53,781 nt of DNA, from positions 1 to 53,781 of the forward strand of contig CAZOAT010000008.1 in the NCBI GenBank assembly GCA_964577965.1, in the 5' to 3' direction. The DNA is from DASUUI01 sp964577965. Lineage in GTDB: Bacteria > Gemmatimonadota > Gemmatimonadetes > Gemmatimonadales > Gemmatimonadaceae. Every line of letters begins with the position of its first letter. Within the stretch, counting starts at the first letter, position 1. Shown here in pieces: positions 26,178 to 33,212 of the stretch. Position numbers and translations under genes: made by a program. A model generated the notes under the pieces. It had not been told where the DNA came from. It saw only the letters and a list, made by a program, of their open reading frames with translations, and searched no databases.

Positions 26178-28232
26178 TCAGTCACCCCATAACTGGCGCG
26201 CGCCTTCCGCGTACGGTGCCAGGACCGGCGACCCTTCAGGAGACGGGCGGTAGTACATCAGCGGCATCAATGCCGGGTACGCCCCGATCAGCTCCACATT
26301 TTCGGCGGGCCCCATGTCGCGCACGACCATCGCGCCGCCGGATCGCAGCCCGGGGACGCGTACCTGCCAGAGCATCGGGGACACGTCGAGCGTCCCCAGC
26401 CGGTCGGCGTGAAGCTCACGCGCGCAGAGGGCGGACATGGGTCCGGTGCCGGGCCGGAACGTGTATTCCCCGCGCACGCTCTCGTATGGCAGCTCCCGCG
26501 GTACCTCCACGTCGAAATCCAGTCGCGGAAGCTCACGCTCGAAGTACTGAGTGCTTCGCTCTGCGTAGATCCTGGAGAATGCGTCCACGTCGCACGTCGG
26601 GTTGTGCCGCATCGCCGTGTCGATCGAGTCGAGCCGCATCCCGGCGGCGGCGAGCCGCATCACTATCCGGGACGGCCAGGCGCCGTGCACGAACACGAGT
26701 GACGAGTCGGACGCAGAAGGCGGTGAAATGCGGCTGCTCGCCCTGAATCCCCCGTACGCGAGCAGCCGTTCCGGAGCGAGGTACAACACTCCGGCCGCGA
26801 ACGTCGCCACGCTCGCCACCACAGCAGCGGTCCGCGCGAAGTACCCTCCGAAGTTCACCTGTGGCGACAGCGACCGGACGATCCCGGCGGCACCCAGTGC
26901 AACGAGCACCGACCAGACGGCCGCAGTCTCGTTCAGCAACCGCGGACCCATGAAGAAGCCGTGGTGCCAGTAGAAGAAGTTGGCGGCGACCGGGAGCAGT
27001 GCCCACGCTGCCAGGATCCTCTCACCGAACTCCAGTCGCCGGGCGATGAGCAGATACGCACCGACGATTGCGACTGCCGACAGCGGACTCTCCAGCAGGC
27101 TCTGTCCGAGAGTAACGAGGTCGGTGGCGGTATAACCGATGGCCTCCACCGGACCGAACTGGTTTCCCCACGGATCCACATGAAAGCCAAGTCCCGCTGA
27201 GGGTCCGTGCGAGTACTCGTAGCCGAATCGCAAAGGCGAGCCAAAGAAGCGGGCGTTGTACCAGGCGATCGCGATTCCGAAGGGAAGGGCACCGAGGACG
27301 CCGTACGCGACCCGCATGAGCGGTACTCTCAGCCCTTCCTTCCGCGAGTTCATAGCGACCATTACTGCCGGCACAGCACCGACCACGGCTGCGAACGGTC
27401 TGATCGTGAACGCCGCGCCGAGCGCCGCGCCGGACAGCAGCGCCCAGCCTGCAGCTGTGGACCCGCTGCCGCGCACTGCTGCGTACACGGCCAGCGCGAT
27501 GAACGCGGCGGCGCCGACGTGATTCATCTGCGCGCCGGCGAGGCCGATGAGGAACGGACTCTGCGCCGCGAGCAGAACCCCCACGCGGACAGCCGCCTTT
27601 CGCTCAGGAAGCAGGCGCTCCGCGGCGAGAGCGGTGAAGAGCACGGCCGCACCGGCCAGCAGCGCACTGATCACCCATGGCATGCGTGCGAGGTGTCCTG
27701 CGGCCAGCAGAACCGGGTAGCCTGGCGGAAAATGCGAAACCCACCCCGCGTCCGTGATCACCGAGTTCTGCATGTGCCAGAAGCTCGTCGTCACGGCTGT
27801 GGGGCCCGCGAGTGCTCCTTCCGCGATGAACCGCGCATGAAGCAGCTGCGCCATCGCGTCTACCAGATTCGGCTTGCCGTCGAGCACGGCGACCGCAAAC
27901 AGCGCCGTGAGGACTGTGCACAGCGTTGCAGCGGCCCCGGCGAACGCAGCCCGCGAAGGAGCTGTGATCAACCGCGCGATCCTTCTCAGCCAGGCGTCGA
28001 CGGTGTCCCACGAGATCACCCGTGAAGCCAGCACCGCAACGGTGAGCACGATTGCCGCGCCGAGCAGTTGCATCTCATACGCCCGATCAGCTGCACTGAG
28101 GATCTCATCGCCGGCCAGGCCAACCTGCCTCCCGCGCAGCACGCGGTGCACAGGCAGGAGGGTGACGACCAGCAGCCCTGCACCGACGATCCGGCGCAGA
28201 TGCCCGCCCGCGATCAGGGAGGGTCCACTCAC
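26178..28232 (-). CDS. Polytopic membrane protein, GT-C glycosyltransferase-like (PMT/ArnT type)
   Basis: 684 residues, GTG start at 28232, 13 bp after the GT2 gene. About 11-13 hydrophobic helices occupy the first 520 residues; the last 160 form a soluble, probably periplasmic domain. The first large loop reads PNLVDAMAQLLHARFIAEG and the next WVSHFPPGYPVLLAAG. This resembles the (P)DExxYLxQARxFAxG ... SxxPPGxPLLLAxG pattern of lipid-linked-sugar transferases of the PMT/ArnT group, with the second acid replaced by Ala. Such enzymes move a sugar from polyprenyl phosphate to protein or lipid on the periplasmic face. Pairing with a Dpm1-like GT2 supports this. The acceptor could be pilin, as the pilin genes lie 2 kb away. 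Family membership is by eye; an unrelated membrane protein cannot be excluded. Confidence 0.65.
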   Translation of the reverse strand: MSGPSLIAGGHLRRIVGAGLLVVTLLPVHRVLRGRQVGLAGDEILSAADRAYEMQLLGAAIVLTVAVLASRVISWDTVDAWLRRIARLITAPSRAAFAGAAATLCTVLTALFAVAVLDGKPNLVDAMAQLLHARFIAEGALAGPTAVTTSFWHMQNSVITDAGWVSHFPPGYPVLLAAGHLARMPWVISALLAGAAVLFTALAAERLLPERKAAVRVGVLLAAQSPFLIGLAGAQMNHVGAAAFIALAVYAAVRGSGSTAAGWALLSGAALGAAFTIRPFAAVVGAVPAVMVAMNSRKEGLRVPLMRVAYGVLGALPFGIAIAWYNARFFGSPLRFGYEYSHGPSAGLGFHVDPWGNQFGPVEAIGYTATDLVTLGQSLLESPLSAVAIVGAYLLIARRLEFGERILAAWALLPVAANFFYWHHGFFMGPRLLNETAAVWSVLVALGAAGIVRSLSPQVNFGGYFARTAAVVASVATFAAGVLYLAPERLLAYGGFRASSRISPPSASDSSLVFVHGAWPSRIVMRLAAAGMRLDSIDTAMRHNPTCDVDAFSRIYAERSTQYFERELPRLDFDVEVPRELPYESVRGEYTFRPGTGPMSALCARELHADRLGTLDVSPMLWQVRVPGLRSGGAMVVRDMGPAENVELIGAYPALMPLMYYRPSPEGSPVLAPYAEGARQLWGD

Positions 28233-28245
28233 CCGCGGCGCAGCG

Positions 28246-29067
28246 TCAGGAGGCGGCTCGCTGCGGCCGCACCGGGGTGAGCTTTCTCTGCAGGATGGGG
28301 TTGAGCCCCTCGCGTGTCGAGACGGGCAGCGGTTGCTGCCGCCCTCTCGTAAACGCGGCCCTGAAAATATGGTATATGGCCGCGAAGCCGTCGCGCCAGG
28401 TGATCTTCTTGCCCTCGGCGTACGTCCGGCCGTAGTAGCTCACCGGCACCTCGTACACGCGGGCGCCCATCTGCGACAGGCGGGCGAGCATCTCCGGCTC
28501 GATGCCGAACCGGTCGTTAGTCAGATGCATCGAAAGGAACGCATTCCGGGTGAACGCCTTGTACCCGGTCTCCATGTCCGTCACGTTCAGGTTCGTCAGC
28601 ATGTTCGAGAGCAGAGTCAGCCAGCCATTGCCGACCCGGTGCCAGAAATACAGAACCCTGTGGGGACCGCTCCCGCCGAAGCGCGTGCCGAGGACCGCGT
28701 CCGCGAATCCATTGATTATCGGTTGGATGAGGACCGGGATGTCGGTGGGGTCGTACTCCAGGTCGGCATCCTGAATTACTATGACGTCTCCACTCACCAG
28801 CCCGCGTGCCGTACGAATCGCTGCTCCCTTGCCGCGGTTTCGCGGATGAGTCTCGACTCGTATCGTGGCCGGTCCCGAAAAGCCTTCCCGCAGGCGGTCG
28901 CCGGTGCCGTCGGTGGATGCGTCGTCCACAGCGAGGATTTCCATGGCGATGCCGTCTTCGGAGAGCGCAGCAGCCAGCCGCTGCAGTGCCATCAGAGTCT
29001 GCTCCACCGTGGCTTCCTCGTTGAAGCACGGCAGAACGATGCTCACGGTCTTTCCCGATGCCGTCAC
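28246..29067 (-). CDS. GT2 glycosyltransferase, polyprenyl-phosphate-sugar synthase-like
   Basis: 273 residues from GTG at 29067, with GGAG seven bases upstream. It begins directly at the GT-A fold: VSIVLPCFNEEATVEQTL, the nucleotide-sugar Asp pair in LAVDDASTDGTG, THPRNRGKGAAIRTA, the metal-binding QDADLEYDP, and a later DMETGYKAFTR with FGIEPEMLARL. These match Dpm1/DolP-glucose-synthase type enzymes. It has no C-terminal membrane helices, so it is soluble or peripheral. It should load a sugar onto a polyprenyl phosphate for the membrane transferase encoded next. The open frame extends 198 codons further upstream, but that part is antisense to the methyltransferase and has no homologous look. 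Divergent from the methyltransferase across 54 bp. Confidence 0.9.
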   Translation of the reverse strand: MTASGKTVSIVLPCFNEEATVEQTLMALQRLAAALSEDGIAMEILAVDDASTDGTGDRLREGFSGPATIRVETHPRNRGKGAAIRTARGLVSGDVIVIQDADLEYDPTDIPVLIQPIINGFADAVLGTRFGGSGPHRVLYFWHRVGNGWLTLLSNMLTNLNVTDMETGYKAFTRNAFLSMHLTNDRFGIEPEMLARLSQMGARVYEVPVSYYGRTYAEGKKITWRDGFAAIYHIFRAAFTRGRQQPLPVSTREGLNPILQRKLTPVRPQRAAS

Positions 29068-29121
29068 GATTGCTCCACTAATGGATGAAGTGCAGATGAC
29101 CGCCGCCAGGGGAACACGCGA

Positions 29122-29850
29122 ATGACCGGAATCGGGCCGATGGATCCAGCCGGGGCTGAAACCCTCGACATCATGGCTGCGGCGCCACGGTACAATGAGT
29201 GGCAGTACCACCAGATCGAACGGTTCATCGGCTCGCGTGTGCTCGAGGTTGGCGCCGGCATCGGCAATATGTCGCAGCACATCGTAACGGGCGACAGGGA
29301 AATGGTGGTGCTGACCGATCCGGACGAAGCGTACCGCTCGGCACTGCGGAAACGGTTCGCCGGCGAGAGCAAAGTGATCGTTGAGCCGCTTCGTCTCCCC
29401 GACGTCACGGCGATTCACACCCTGGCGGCAATGCGTCTCGACACTGCGGTCGCGCTCAACGTCGTCGAGCACGTCGAAGACGACGTGGGGGCGCTTCGGC
29501 AACTTGGCGAGGTAGTAGGCTCCGGTGGGCTCATTGTCGTGCTGGTGCCGGCGCTCCCTTCCATATATGGATCGCTCGACGAGGAGCTGGGGCACTTTCG
29601 CCGCTACACGCGCCGATCGCTGGCTGGCACCTTCAATGATGCGGGGCTCGACCTGGTGCACATGGCGTGGTTCAATCGCGTGGGCGTTCTGGGGTGGTGG
29701 TTGAACGCACGTGTGCGACGCCAGCGCCTGATCCCGCTACGCCAACTGCGGCTGTTCGACGCGCTGGTCCCGCTGCTGCGCTTCGAGAGGGTGGTTCCCC
29801 TGCCGTTCGGACAGTCGCTCATCGGCGTCGGTCGGCCGCGGCAGGGCTGA
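29122..29850 (+). CDS. Class I SAM-dependent methyltransferase
   Basis: 242 residues, ATG start with AGGGGA about ten bases upstream. Motif I is VLEVGAGIGNMSQ (about 40-52), the acidic end of beta-2 is VLTDPDE, and motif IV reads DTAVALNVVEHVEDD, with a following LVPALPSIYGSLDEELGHFRRYTRRSL. This pattern (DEELGHFRRY) is common in methyltransferases placed beside glycosyltransferases in sugar or polyprenyl-lipid clusters. Substrate unknown; it may methylate a glycan or lipid made by the divergent GT2/GT-C pair. The last gene before the pilin leader region. Confidence 0.85.
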   Translation: MTGIGPMDPAGAETLDIMAAAPRYNEWQYHQIERFIGSRVLEVGAGIGNMSQHIVTGDREMVVLTDPDEAYRSALRKRFAGESKVIVEPLRLPDVTAIHTLAAMRLDTAVALNVVEHVEDDVGALRQLGEVVGSGGLIVVLVPALPSIYGSLDEELGHFRRYTRRSLAGTFNDAGLDLVHMAWFNRVGVLGWWLNARVRRQRLIPLRQLRLFDALVPLLRFERVVPLPFGQSLIGVGRPRQG

Positions 29851-29983
29851 CGCGGGCTGGAGGACCGGCCCCCGAACCCCGGGGCTGTATGGGGGCGGTG
29901 CGCGAATCGGCGTCTGGCGGCCGGAAAGTGGTGGCACACCGGTCCGCAGACAGATGTATCATGCCGCAGACCGCCACGGTTCC

Positions 29984-30025
29984 TTGCATTCTGCAATGGC
30001 ATTCCGTGCCTGCGGTTATGCCGCA
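29984..30025. promoter_or_regulatory. Candidate upstream activating dyads for PilR
   Basis: Two short inverted repeats, TTGCA-TTC-TGCAA (29984-29996) and TGCGG-TTATG-CCGCA (30011-30025), lie about 80-110 bp before the start point expected from the -24/-12 site. That is the usual distance for enhancer sites of NtrC-family activators. Binding by the PilR-like regulator is an inference from position. Confidence 0.35.
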
Positions 30026-30072
30026 AAGAGCCAAGTCATTGTTATAACGGGAGTTACGTTGATGCCACAGTC

Positions 30073-30087
30073 TGGCTCGCCCCCTGC
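30073..30087 (+). promoter_or_regulatory. Sigma-54 (-24/-12) promoter-like site before the first pilin
   Basis: TGGCTCGCCCCCTGC matches the sigma-54 consensus TGGCACG-N4-TTGC at all but two fixed positions and keeps the required GG-N10-GC spacing (GG at 30074-30075, GC at 30086-30087). A C precedes the T, as preferred. The start point would be near 30099, giving a leader of about 88 bases before the pilin ATG. Type IV pilin genes in several proteobacteria are driven by sigma-54 and PilR. Confidence 0.5.
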
Positions 30088-30186
30088 CTTAGTGCCGAGC
30101 GTCCGGCGGGGGTCGTGCTGGATTCGGTACTCGCCGTCCGTATTTGGCCGCCCCGCCGGTTTCACCCACCTCAGCAAGGAGTAGGA

Positions 30187-30606
30187 ATGAGCAGGAACCG
30201 CAAGGGTTTCACGCTGATCGAACTTCTGATCGTCGTCGTGATTATCGGCATTCTGGCCGCTATCGCGATCCCGAAGTTCGCGAACACGAAGGAGAAGGCG
30301 TACCTGGCTTCGATGAAGTCCGACCTTCGCAACATCGCAACCGTCCAGGAAGGCTACTTCTCGGATTGGCAGGTCTACACGGCCATGAGCGCGAGCAACA
30401 TCGCTGGCTCGGCTTCGCCGGATGCAGCCACGGGCTTCGTACCGTCGGCGAGCGTTACGGTTACCGCCACCGCCAGTGCGGCTCTCGGTTGGAACGCGAC
30501 AGCGACGCACGCGGGCACGCTCAAGACGTGCGACATCTTCATCGGCTCGGCCCCTGGCACTGCCGGTGTGGCCACGGTTGAAGGCGAGCCGCGCTGCACG
30601 CCGTAA
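30187..30606 (+). CDS. pilA: Type IV pilin, copy 1 (PilA-like)
   Basis: 139 residues from the ATG at 30187, which has AAGGAG upstream. The class III prepilin signal is short: six residues then G7|F8, with FTLIELLIVVVIIGILAAIAIPKF and Glu at +5, followed by the amphipathic helix ANTKEKAYLASMKSDLRNI. The C-terminal domain is small and rich in Ser, Thr and Ala (SASVTVTATASAALG...ATATHAGTLKTC). It has two cysteines, KTC and EPRC, that can form the closing disulfide loop. After prepilin-peptidase cleavage and N-methylation it should be polymerised into the pilus. The next gene is a paralog with the same C-terminal VEGEPRC. Confidence 0.93.
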   Translation: MSRNRKGFTLIELLIVVVIIGILAAIAIPKFANTKEKAYLASMKSDLRNIATVQEGYFSDWQVYTAMSASNIAGSASPDAATGFVPSASVTVTATASAALGWNATATHAGTLKTCDIFIGSAPGTAGVATVEGEPRCTP

Positions 30607-30629
30607 CCTGAACAGCTTTTCCTGATGTA

Positions 30630-30682
30630 TCAGAAGGGGTGGGTCCCGCTGGAGCTGCGGCTCTGGCGGGCCTTCCTTCTGA
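30630..30682 (+). other. Large stem-loop between the two pilin genes
   Basis: TCAGAAGG (30630-30637) pairs with CCTTCTGA (30675-30682); inside these CCCGC pairs with GCGGG and, at the tip, GAGC-TGCG-GCTC closes a tetraloop. The layers are nested and the T-run of a terminator is absent. It may attenuate transcription or protect the 3' end of the first pilin mRNA, so that copy 1 is made in excess. Confidence 0.5.
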
Positions 30683-30729
30683 AGGGCGCCGCAATCGCGA
30701 ACACTTACACTCAGCCTGGGAACGTCACA

Positions 30730-31143
30730 ATGCGAACACGGCGAACTGGTTTCACTCTGATCGAGCTTCTCATCGTCGTCGTGATCATCGGTGTCCTCGC
30801 GTCGATCGCGATACCGAAGTTCGAGAGCACGAAGGAGAAGGCGTTCTTCGCCACGATGAAGGGAGACCTGCGGAACCTGATCACCGCCCAGGAGGCGTAC
30901 GCGGCCGACAATGGCGGAGCGTACATGCCCGGAGGGACGGCCACCGCGACGAGCCCACTTGCCGGGTCGGTCTACGCTCCCTCTCCCGGCGTGACAATCG
31001 TCCTCGTAGCGCTTGCCCCCTCGTCGTGGGCGGCCACAGCGACGCATCCCGGCACACTCGCCACGTGCGGGGTCTTCATGGGCGGCGCGGCACCTGGCGG
31101 CTCGAACCCCGCCACCGTCGAAGGCGAGCCTCGCTGCGAGTAG
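30730..31143 (+). CDS. Type IV pilin, copy 2 (PilA-like)
   Basis: 137 residues from the ATG at 30730; the frame is open to 30625 but the hairpin lies there and the short leader fits a prepilin better. Leader MRTRRTG, cleavage G7|F8, then FTLIELLIVVVIIGVLASIAIPKF with Glu5 and a helix STKEKAFFATMKGDLRNLITAQEAYAADNG. The C-terminal domain has a Ser/Thr/Pro-rich stretch and two cysteines (ATC, EPRC) in the same places as copy 1. The two pilins share the N-terminal helix and the tail but differ in the middle, so they may form separate or mixed fibres. It is 123 bp after copy 1, and the ribosome-binding site is weak (GGGAACGTC). Confidence 0.92.
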   Translation: MRTRRTGFTLIELLIVVVIIGVLASIAIPKFESTKEKAFFATMKGDLRNLITAQEAYAADNGGAYMPGGTATATSPLAGSVYAPSPGVTIVLVALAPSSWAATATHPGTLATCGVFMGGAAPGGSNPATVEGEPRCE

Positions 31144-31231
31144 CCAGTTCCGGGACACAGTAGCCGGGAGCCTATGCGGCCGCGGCAGTCCAGCGTCTAC
31201 GCAGCATAGCGGTACAGCAGGCAAGGGAGTG

Positions 31232-31260
31232 ATGACAGGCCGGCGCTCGCGCCGTGTCAT
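31232..31260 (+). other. Hairpin just upstream of the PilV-like gene
   Basis: ATGACA (31232-31237) pairs with TGTCAT (31255-31260), and inside CGGCG-CTCG-CGCCG forms a second stem, with a 3-base bulge GGC. It ends 9 bases before the GTG of the minor-pilin gene. A CATACT hexamer (31258-31263) overlaps its 3' side. It may shape initiation of the minor-pilin operon. Confidence 0.4.
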
Positions 31261-31269
31261 ACTGGCGTC

Positions 31270-31680
31270 GTGCGAGTTCACCCCCACTCCCGATCTGTTT
31301 CAGTTCCGTGCACCAGCGACCACACGCGCCGCGCGGTGCCTGGGGGGTTCACCCTCGTAGAGGCCGTCGTCGCCTCTGTCATTTTCGTCTTTGGGGTGCT
31401 CGGCATGCAGGCGGCGGCGACTGTCCTCGTTCGCCAGGCCCGCGATGCCCGAACCCAGGCGTTGAGCGCCGAAGTAGCTGCCGCGCGTTTCGAGCAGTTC
31501 GCGCATGTCTCCTGCACCGGCACAGTGAGCGGAGCCGAGCGTGTGCGGGGGGTGCATTCCGAATGGCAGACCTCGGCAATGCCGGCAGCCAACGCCGTCT
31601 TTTCCTCGCAGGCAATTCGCTTCGTACGCGGCACCACCGAGCGCACAGACAGCTACCACGGTGCGTTCAGGTGCCGCTGA
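31270..31680 (+). CDS. Minor pilin, PilV-like
   Basis: 136 residues from GTG at 31270. A prepilin motif follows a rather long 26-residue leader: PGG|FTLVEAVVASVIFVFGVLGMQ with Glu at +5. The FTLVEAVVA...GVLGMQ pattern is typical of PilV/GspI-type minor pilins. The body contains two cysteines (SC, FRC). If a GTG at 31336 were used the leader would be only four residues. It heads a packed set of minor-pilin genes (V, W, X order) that in other bacteria prime pilus assembly. No Shine-Dalgarno sequence precedes either start. Confidence 0.82.
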   Translation: MRVHPHSRSVSVPCTSDHTRRAVPGGFTLVEAVVASVIFVFGVLGMQAAATVLVRQARDARTQALSAEVAAARFEQFAHVSCTGTVSGAERVRGVHSEWQTSAMPAANAVFSSQAIRFVRGTTERTDSYHGAFRCR

Positions 31681-31709
31681 AGGTCGCGGTTCACCGGCTC
31701 CGTCGCGAA

Positions 31710-32594
31710 ATGAGCCGCGGATGGAGCGTGCTCGAGCTGATCGTGACTCTATTTGTCATGGGCATCATCGTAGCCCTCGCTGCAGCCACGATGGTGTCGG
31801 AACAGCGCGACGCACGCACTGCAGCGCGTCTCCGCGCAGTTCGTGCGGAGATCAGAGATGCGACCAGCGTCCTCGCACAGGAGCTGCGTGGCGCGTCCCC
31901 TGCCTCCGACACGCTTCGGCTTGCCGCCGACACTGCGGTGGAGTTCTTCGCGCCGATTCTCACCGCAGTGACTTGCGCGCAGGGAAGCGGTGCGCGCCTG
32001 CTGCTCGTGCCGCCCGTGTTCGCCGTCGGCGAGACGCTGTCCACGACGACCGCACAGCCGGACACGGGTGACCTCGTATGGATCTGGGCAGAGGACTCAC
32101 TTCGCACTCCGGGATCCTGGCACCGCTGGCAGGTCGCGTCGTATGCCACGACCACCGGCGAGAATTGCAACCTCGGGCTCGAGCCGATCGGTGGTCAGCC
32201 GCAGGTGCTCACCATAGTCGGCGACGCCACCATCGTCCCGGCAGGTGCACCGGTTCAGCTGGTGAGGCGGGCGCGGTACAGCATCTACCGGGCGTCCGAC
32301 GGCGGATGGTATCTGGGCTACAAGCGGTGTGATGCGCTCGGTCCATCCCGCTGTCAGGGAGTTCAGCCCGTGGCGGGGCCTTATCGCGTCCCGACAAGCG
32401 GTTCTCCCGGCATTCACTTTCGCTACTTCGGGGAAGCCGGCGATGAGCTCACTGGTGACATTGCAGCCACTGATACGTGGCGAGTCGAAGTGATTGCCAG
32501 GTCTGACACTGCGCACTCGGCACTTCTCTCGCGGCGCATCGGCGCACTGGACGATTCCGTCGTCATGACGGTGGCCCTGCGTAACGCCCGATGA
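31710..32594 (+). CDS. Minor pilin, PilW-like
   Basis: 294 residues from the ATG at 31710 (a GTG at 31671 overlapping the previous stop would give a longer leader). The prepilin motif is SRG|WSVLELIVTLFVMGIIVALAAATM, with Glu at +5 but Trp, not Phe or Met, at +1. The long beta-rich body with FRYFGEAGDEL and a final strand WRVEVIARS is like PilW/GspJ proteins. It has several Cys residues (TCAQ, NCNL, RCDAL, RCQG). It lies between the PilV-like and PilX-like genes and overlaps the latter by 4 bp (ATGA). The open frame upstream to 31254 is antisense-like shadow of the PilV gene and is not used. Confidence 0.8.
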   Translation: MSRGWSVLELIVTLFVMGIIVALAAATMVSEQRDARTAARLRAVRAEIRDATSVLAQELRGASPASDTLRLAADTAVEFFAPILTAVTCAQGSGARLLLVPPVFAVGETLSTTTAQPDTGDLVWIWAEDSLRTPGSWHRWQVASYATTTGENCNLGLEPIGGQPQVLTIVGDATIVPAGAPVQLVRRARYSIYRASDGGWYLGYKRCDALGPSRCQGVQPVAGPYRVPTSGSPGIHFRYFGEAGDELTGDIAATDTWRVEVIARSDTAHSALLSRRIGALDDSVVMTVALRNAR

Positions 32595-33037
32595 GCACGC
32601 CCCGCGGTGCGGCACTGTTACTCGTCGTGCTGGGGATCGTCTGCCTTGGGGTACTCCTCGCGGGCCTCGCTTTCGCCTCGCGGGAGGATTACGCCCTCAG
32701 TACCGCCGCGCGCTCGTCACAGCGCGCGTTCACAATGGCAGAACGCTCGCTGTGGCTCGCAGTCGCGGAACTCGACAGCTCGCATCTGTCGTGGCCAGTC
32801 GGTGAGCAGCGGTCGGTTTCTGTTCCGTCCGGTTATGCCGACAGCGCGGGTGCGGCTATACGGCGGATCGCACCCACCCTCTTCGTGGTGAGCGGCGAAG
32901 CCGGGGTAAGTGCCTCTGGCGGGACTTACCTGTGGCGGCGGGCAGCGCTTTTTGCCCGCGCCAGTGTGGACTCGCTCGGGGTCGTCACGTTTCATCTTCT
33001 TCCGGGTCGTTCCTGGGCCGAGCTGCCGCGCCGGTGA
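32591..33037 (+). CDS. Minor pilin assembly protein, PilX-like
   Basis: 148 residues; the ATG overlaps the stop of the PilW-like gene. The N-terminus RGAALLLVVLGIVCLGVLLAGLAFASRED is the RGAALxxxLxxL hydrophobic start of PilX/GspK-type proteins, with Arg5-Gly6 as the likely cleavage context, and a helix AARSSQRAFTMAERSLWLAVAEL follows. Its size is that of PilX. It is the last gene before a 175-bp gap that contains a GC hairpin and leads to pilM. The assignment rests on the N-terminus and gene order. Confidence 0.75.
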   Translation: MSTPRGAALLLVVLGIVCLGVLLAGLAFASREDYALSTAARSSQRAFTMAERSLWLAVAELDSSHLSWPVGEQRSVSVPSGYADSAGAAIRRIAPTLFVVSGEAGVSASGGTYLWRRAALFARASVDSLGVVTFHLLPGRSWAELPRR

Positions 33038-33053
33038 GCGGGCCGGTGCCCGC
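33038..33053 (+). terminator. GC hairpin after the minor-pilin genes
   Basis: GCGGGC-CGGT-GCCCGC forms a perfect 6-bp stem starting at the base after the PilX-like stop codon. No T-run follows, so it is a weak terminator candidate or a processing signal. The rest of the gap up to pilM (33054-33212) shows TTACTT and GTTAAA sequences that might form a promoter, but the match is poor. Confidence 0.3.
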
Positions 33054-33212
33054 CTCAGCCGCACCGGCGAAGTGACCGTGACCGGCCGCCCGTTGTTACT
33101 TCGGTGCCGTCCCAATCGTTAAACCCCGCGGACGCACGAATCGCGCTCAGTTCCTTATTCACGCAGCAACAGTGCTCCGGCTGTTCAGCCGACCTTTCAG
33201 CGGGTGACGTTC

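Larger units (their letters stand above)
29851..30186 (+). other. 336-bp non-coding leader upstream of the pilins
   Basis: No convincing gene lies here. It holds, in order: a GC-rich region without a T-tract (29866-29885); the direct repeat ATGCCGCA at 29961 and 30018; small dyads TTGCA-TTC-TGCAA (29984-29996) and TGCGG-TTATG-CCGCA (30011-30025); a TATAAC box (30043); a -24/-12-like promoter (30073-30087); and an AAGGAG ribosome-binding site just before the pilin ATG. A 40-codon open frame (30062-30184) overlaps the promoter-like site and is judged non-coding. Confidence 0.6.

Noticed and set aside
29068..29661. A 198-residue N-terminal extension of the GT2 enzyme
   Set aside because: It is antisense to the methyltransferase, and the GT-A fold starts right after a GTG with a good ribosome-binding site.
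29932..29947. TGGCACACCGGTCCGC as a sigma-54 promoter
   Set aside because: The -24 half is perfect but GC is one base too far and TTGC is missing; the site at 30073 fits better.
30062..30184. A 40-codon open frame that ends two bases before the pilA ATG, with GGGAG upstream, as a leader peptide
   Set aside because: It spans the sigma-54-like promoter, so the expected transcript starts inside it, and its codon use is not gene-like.
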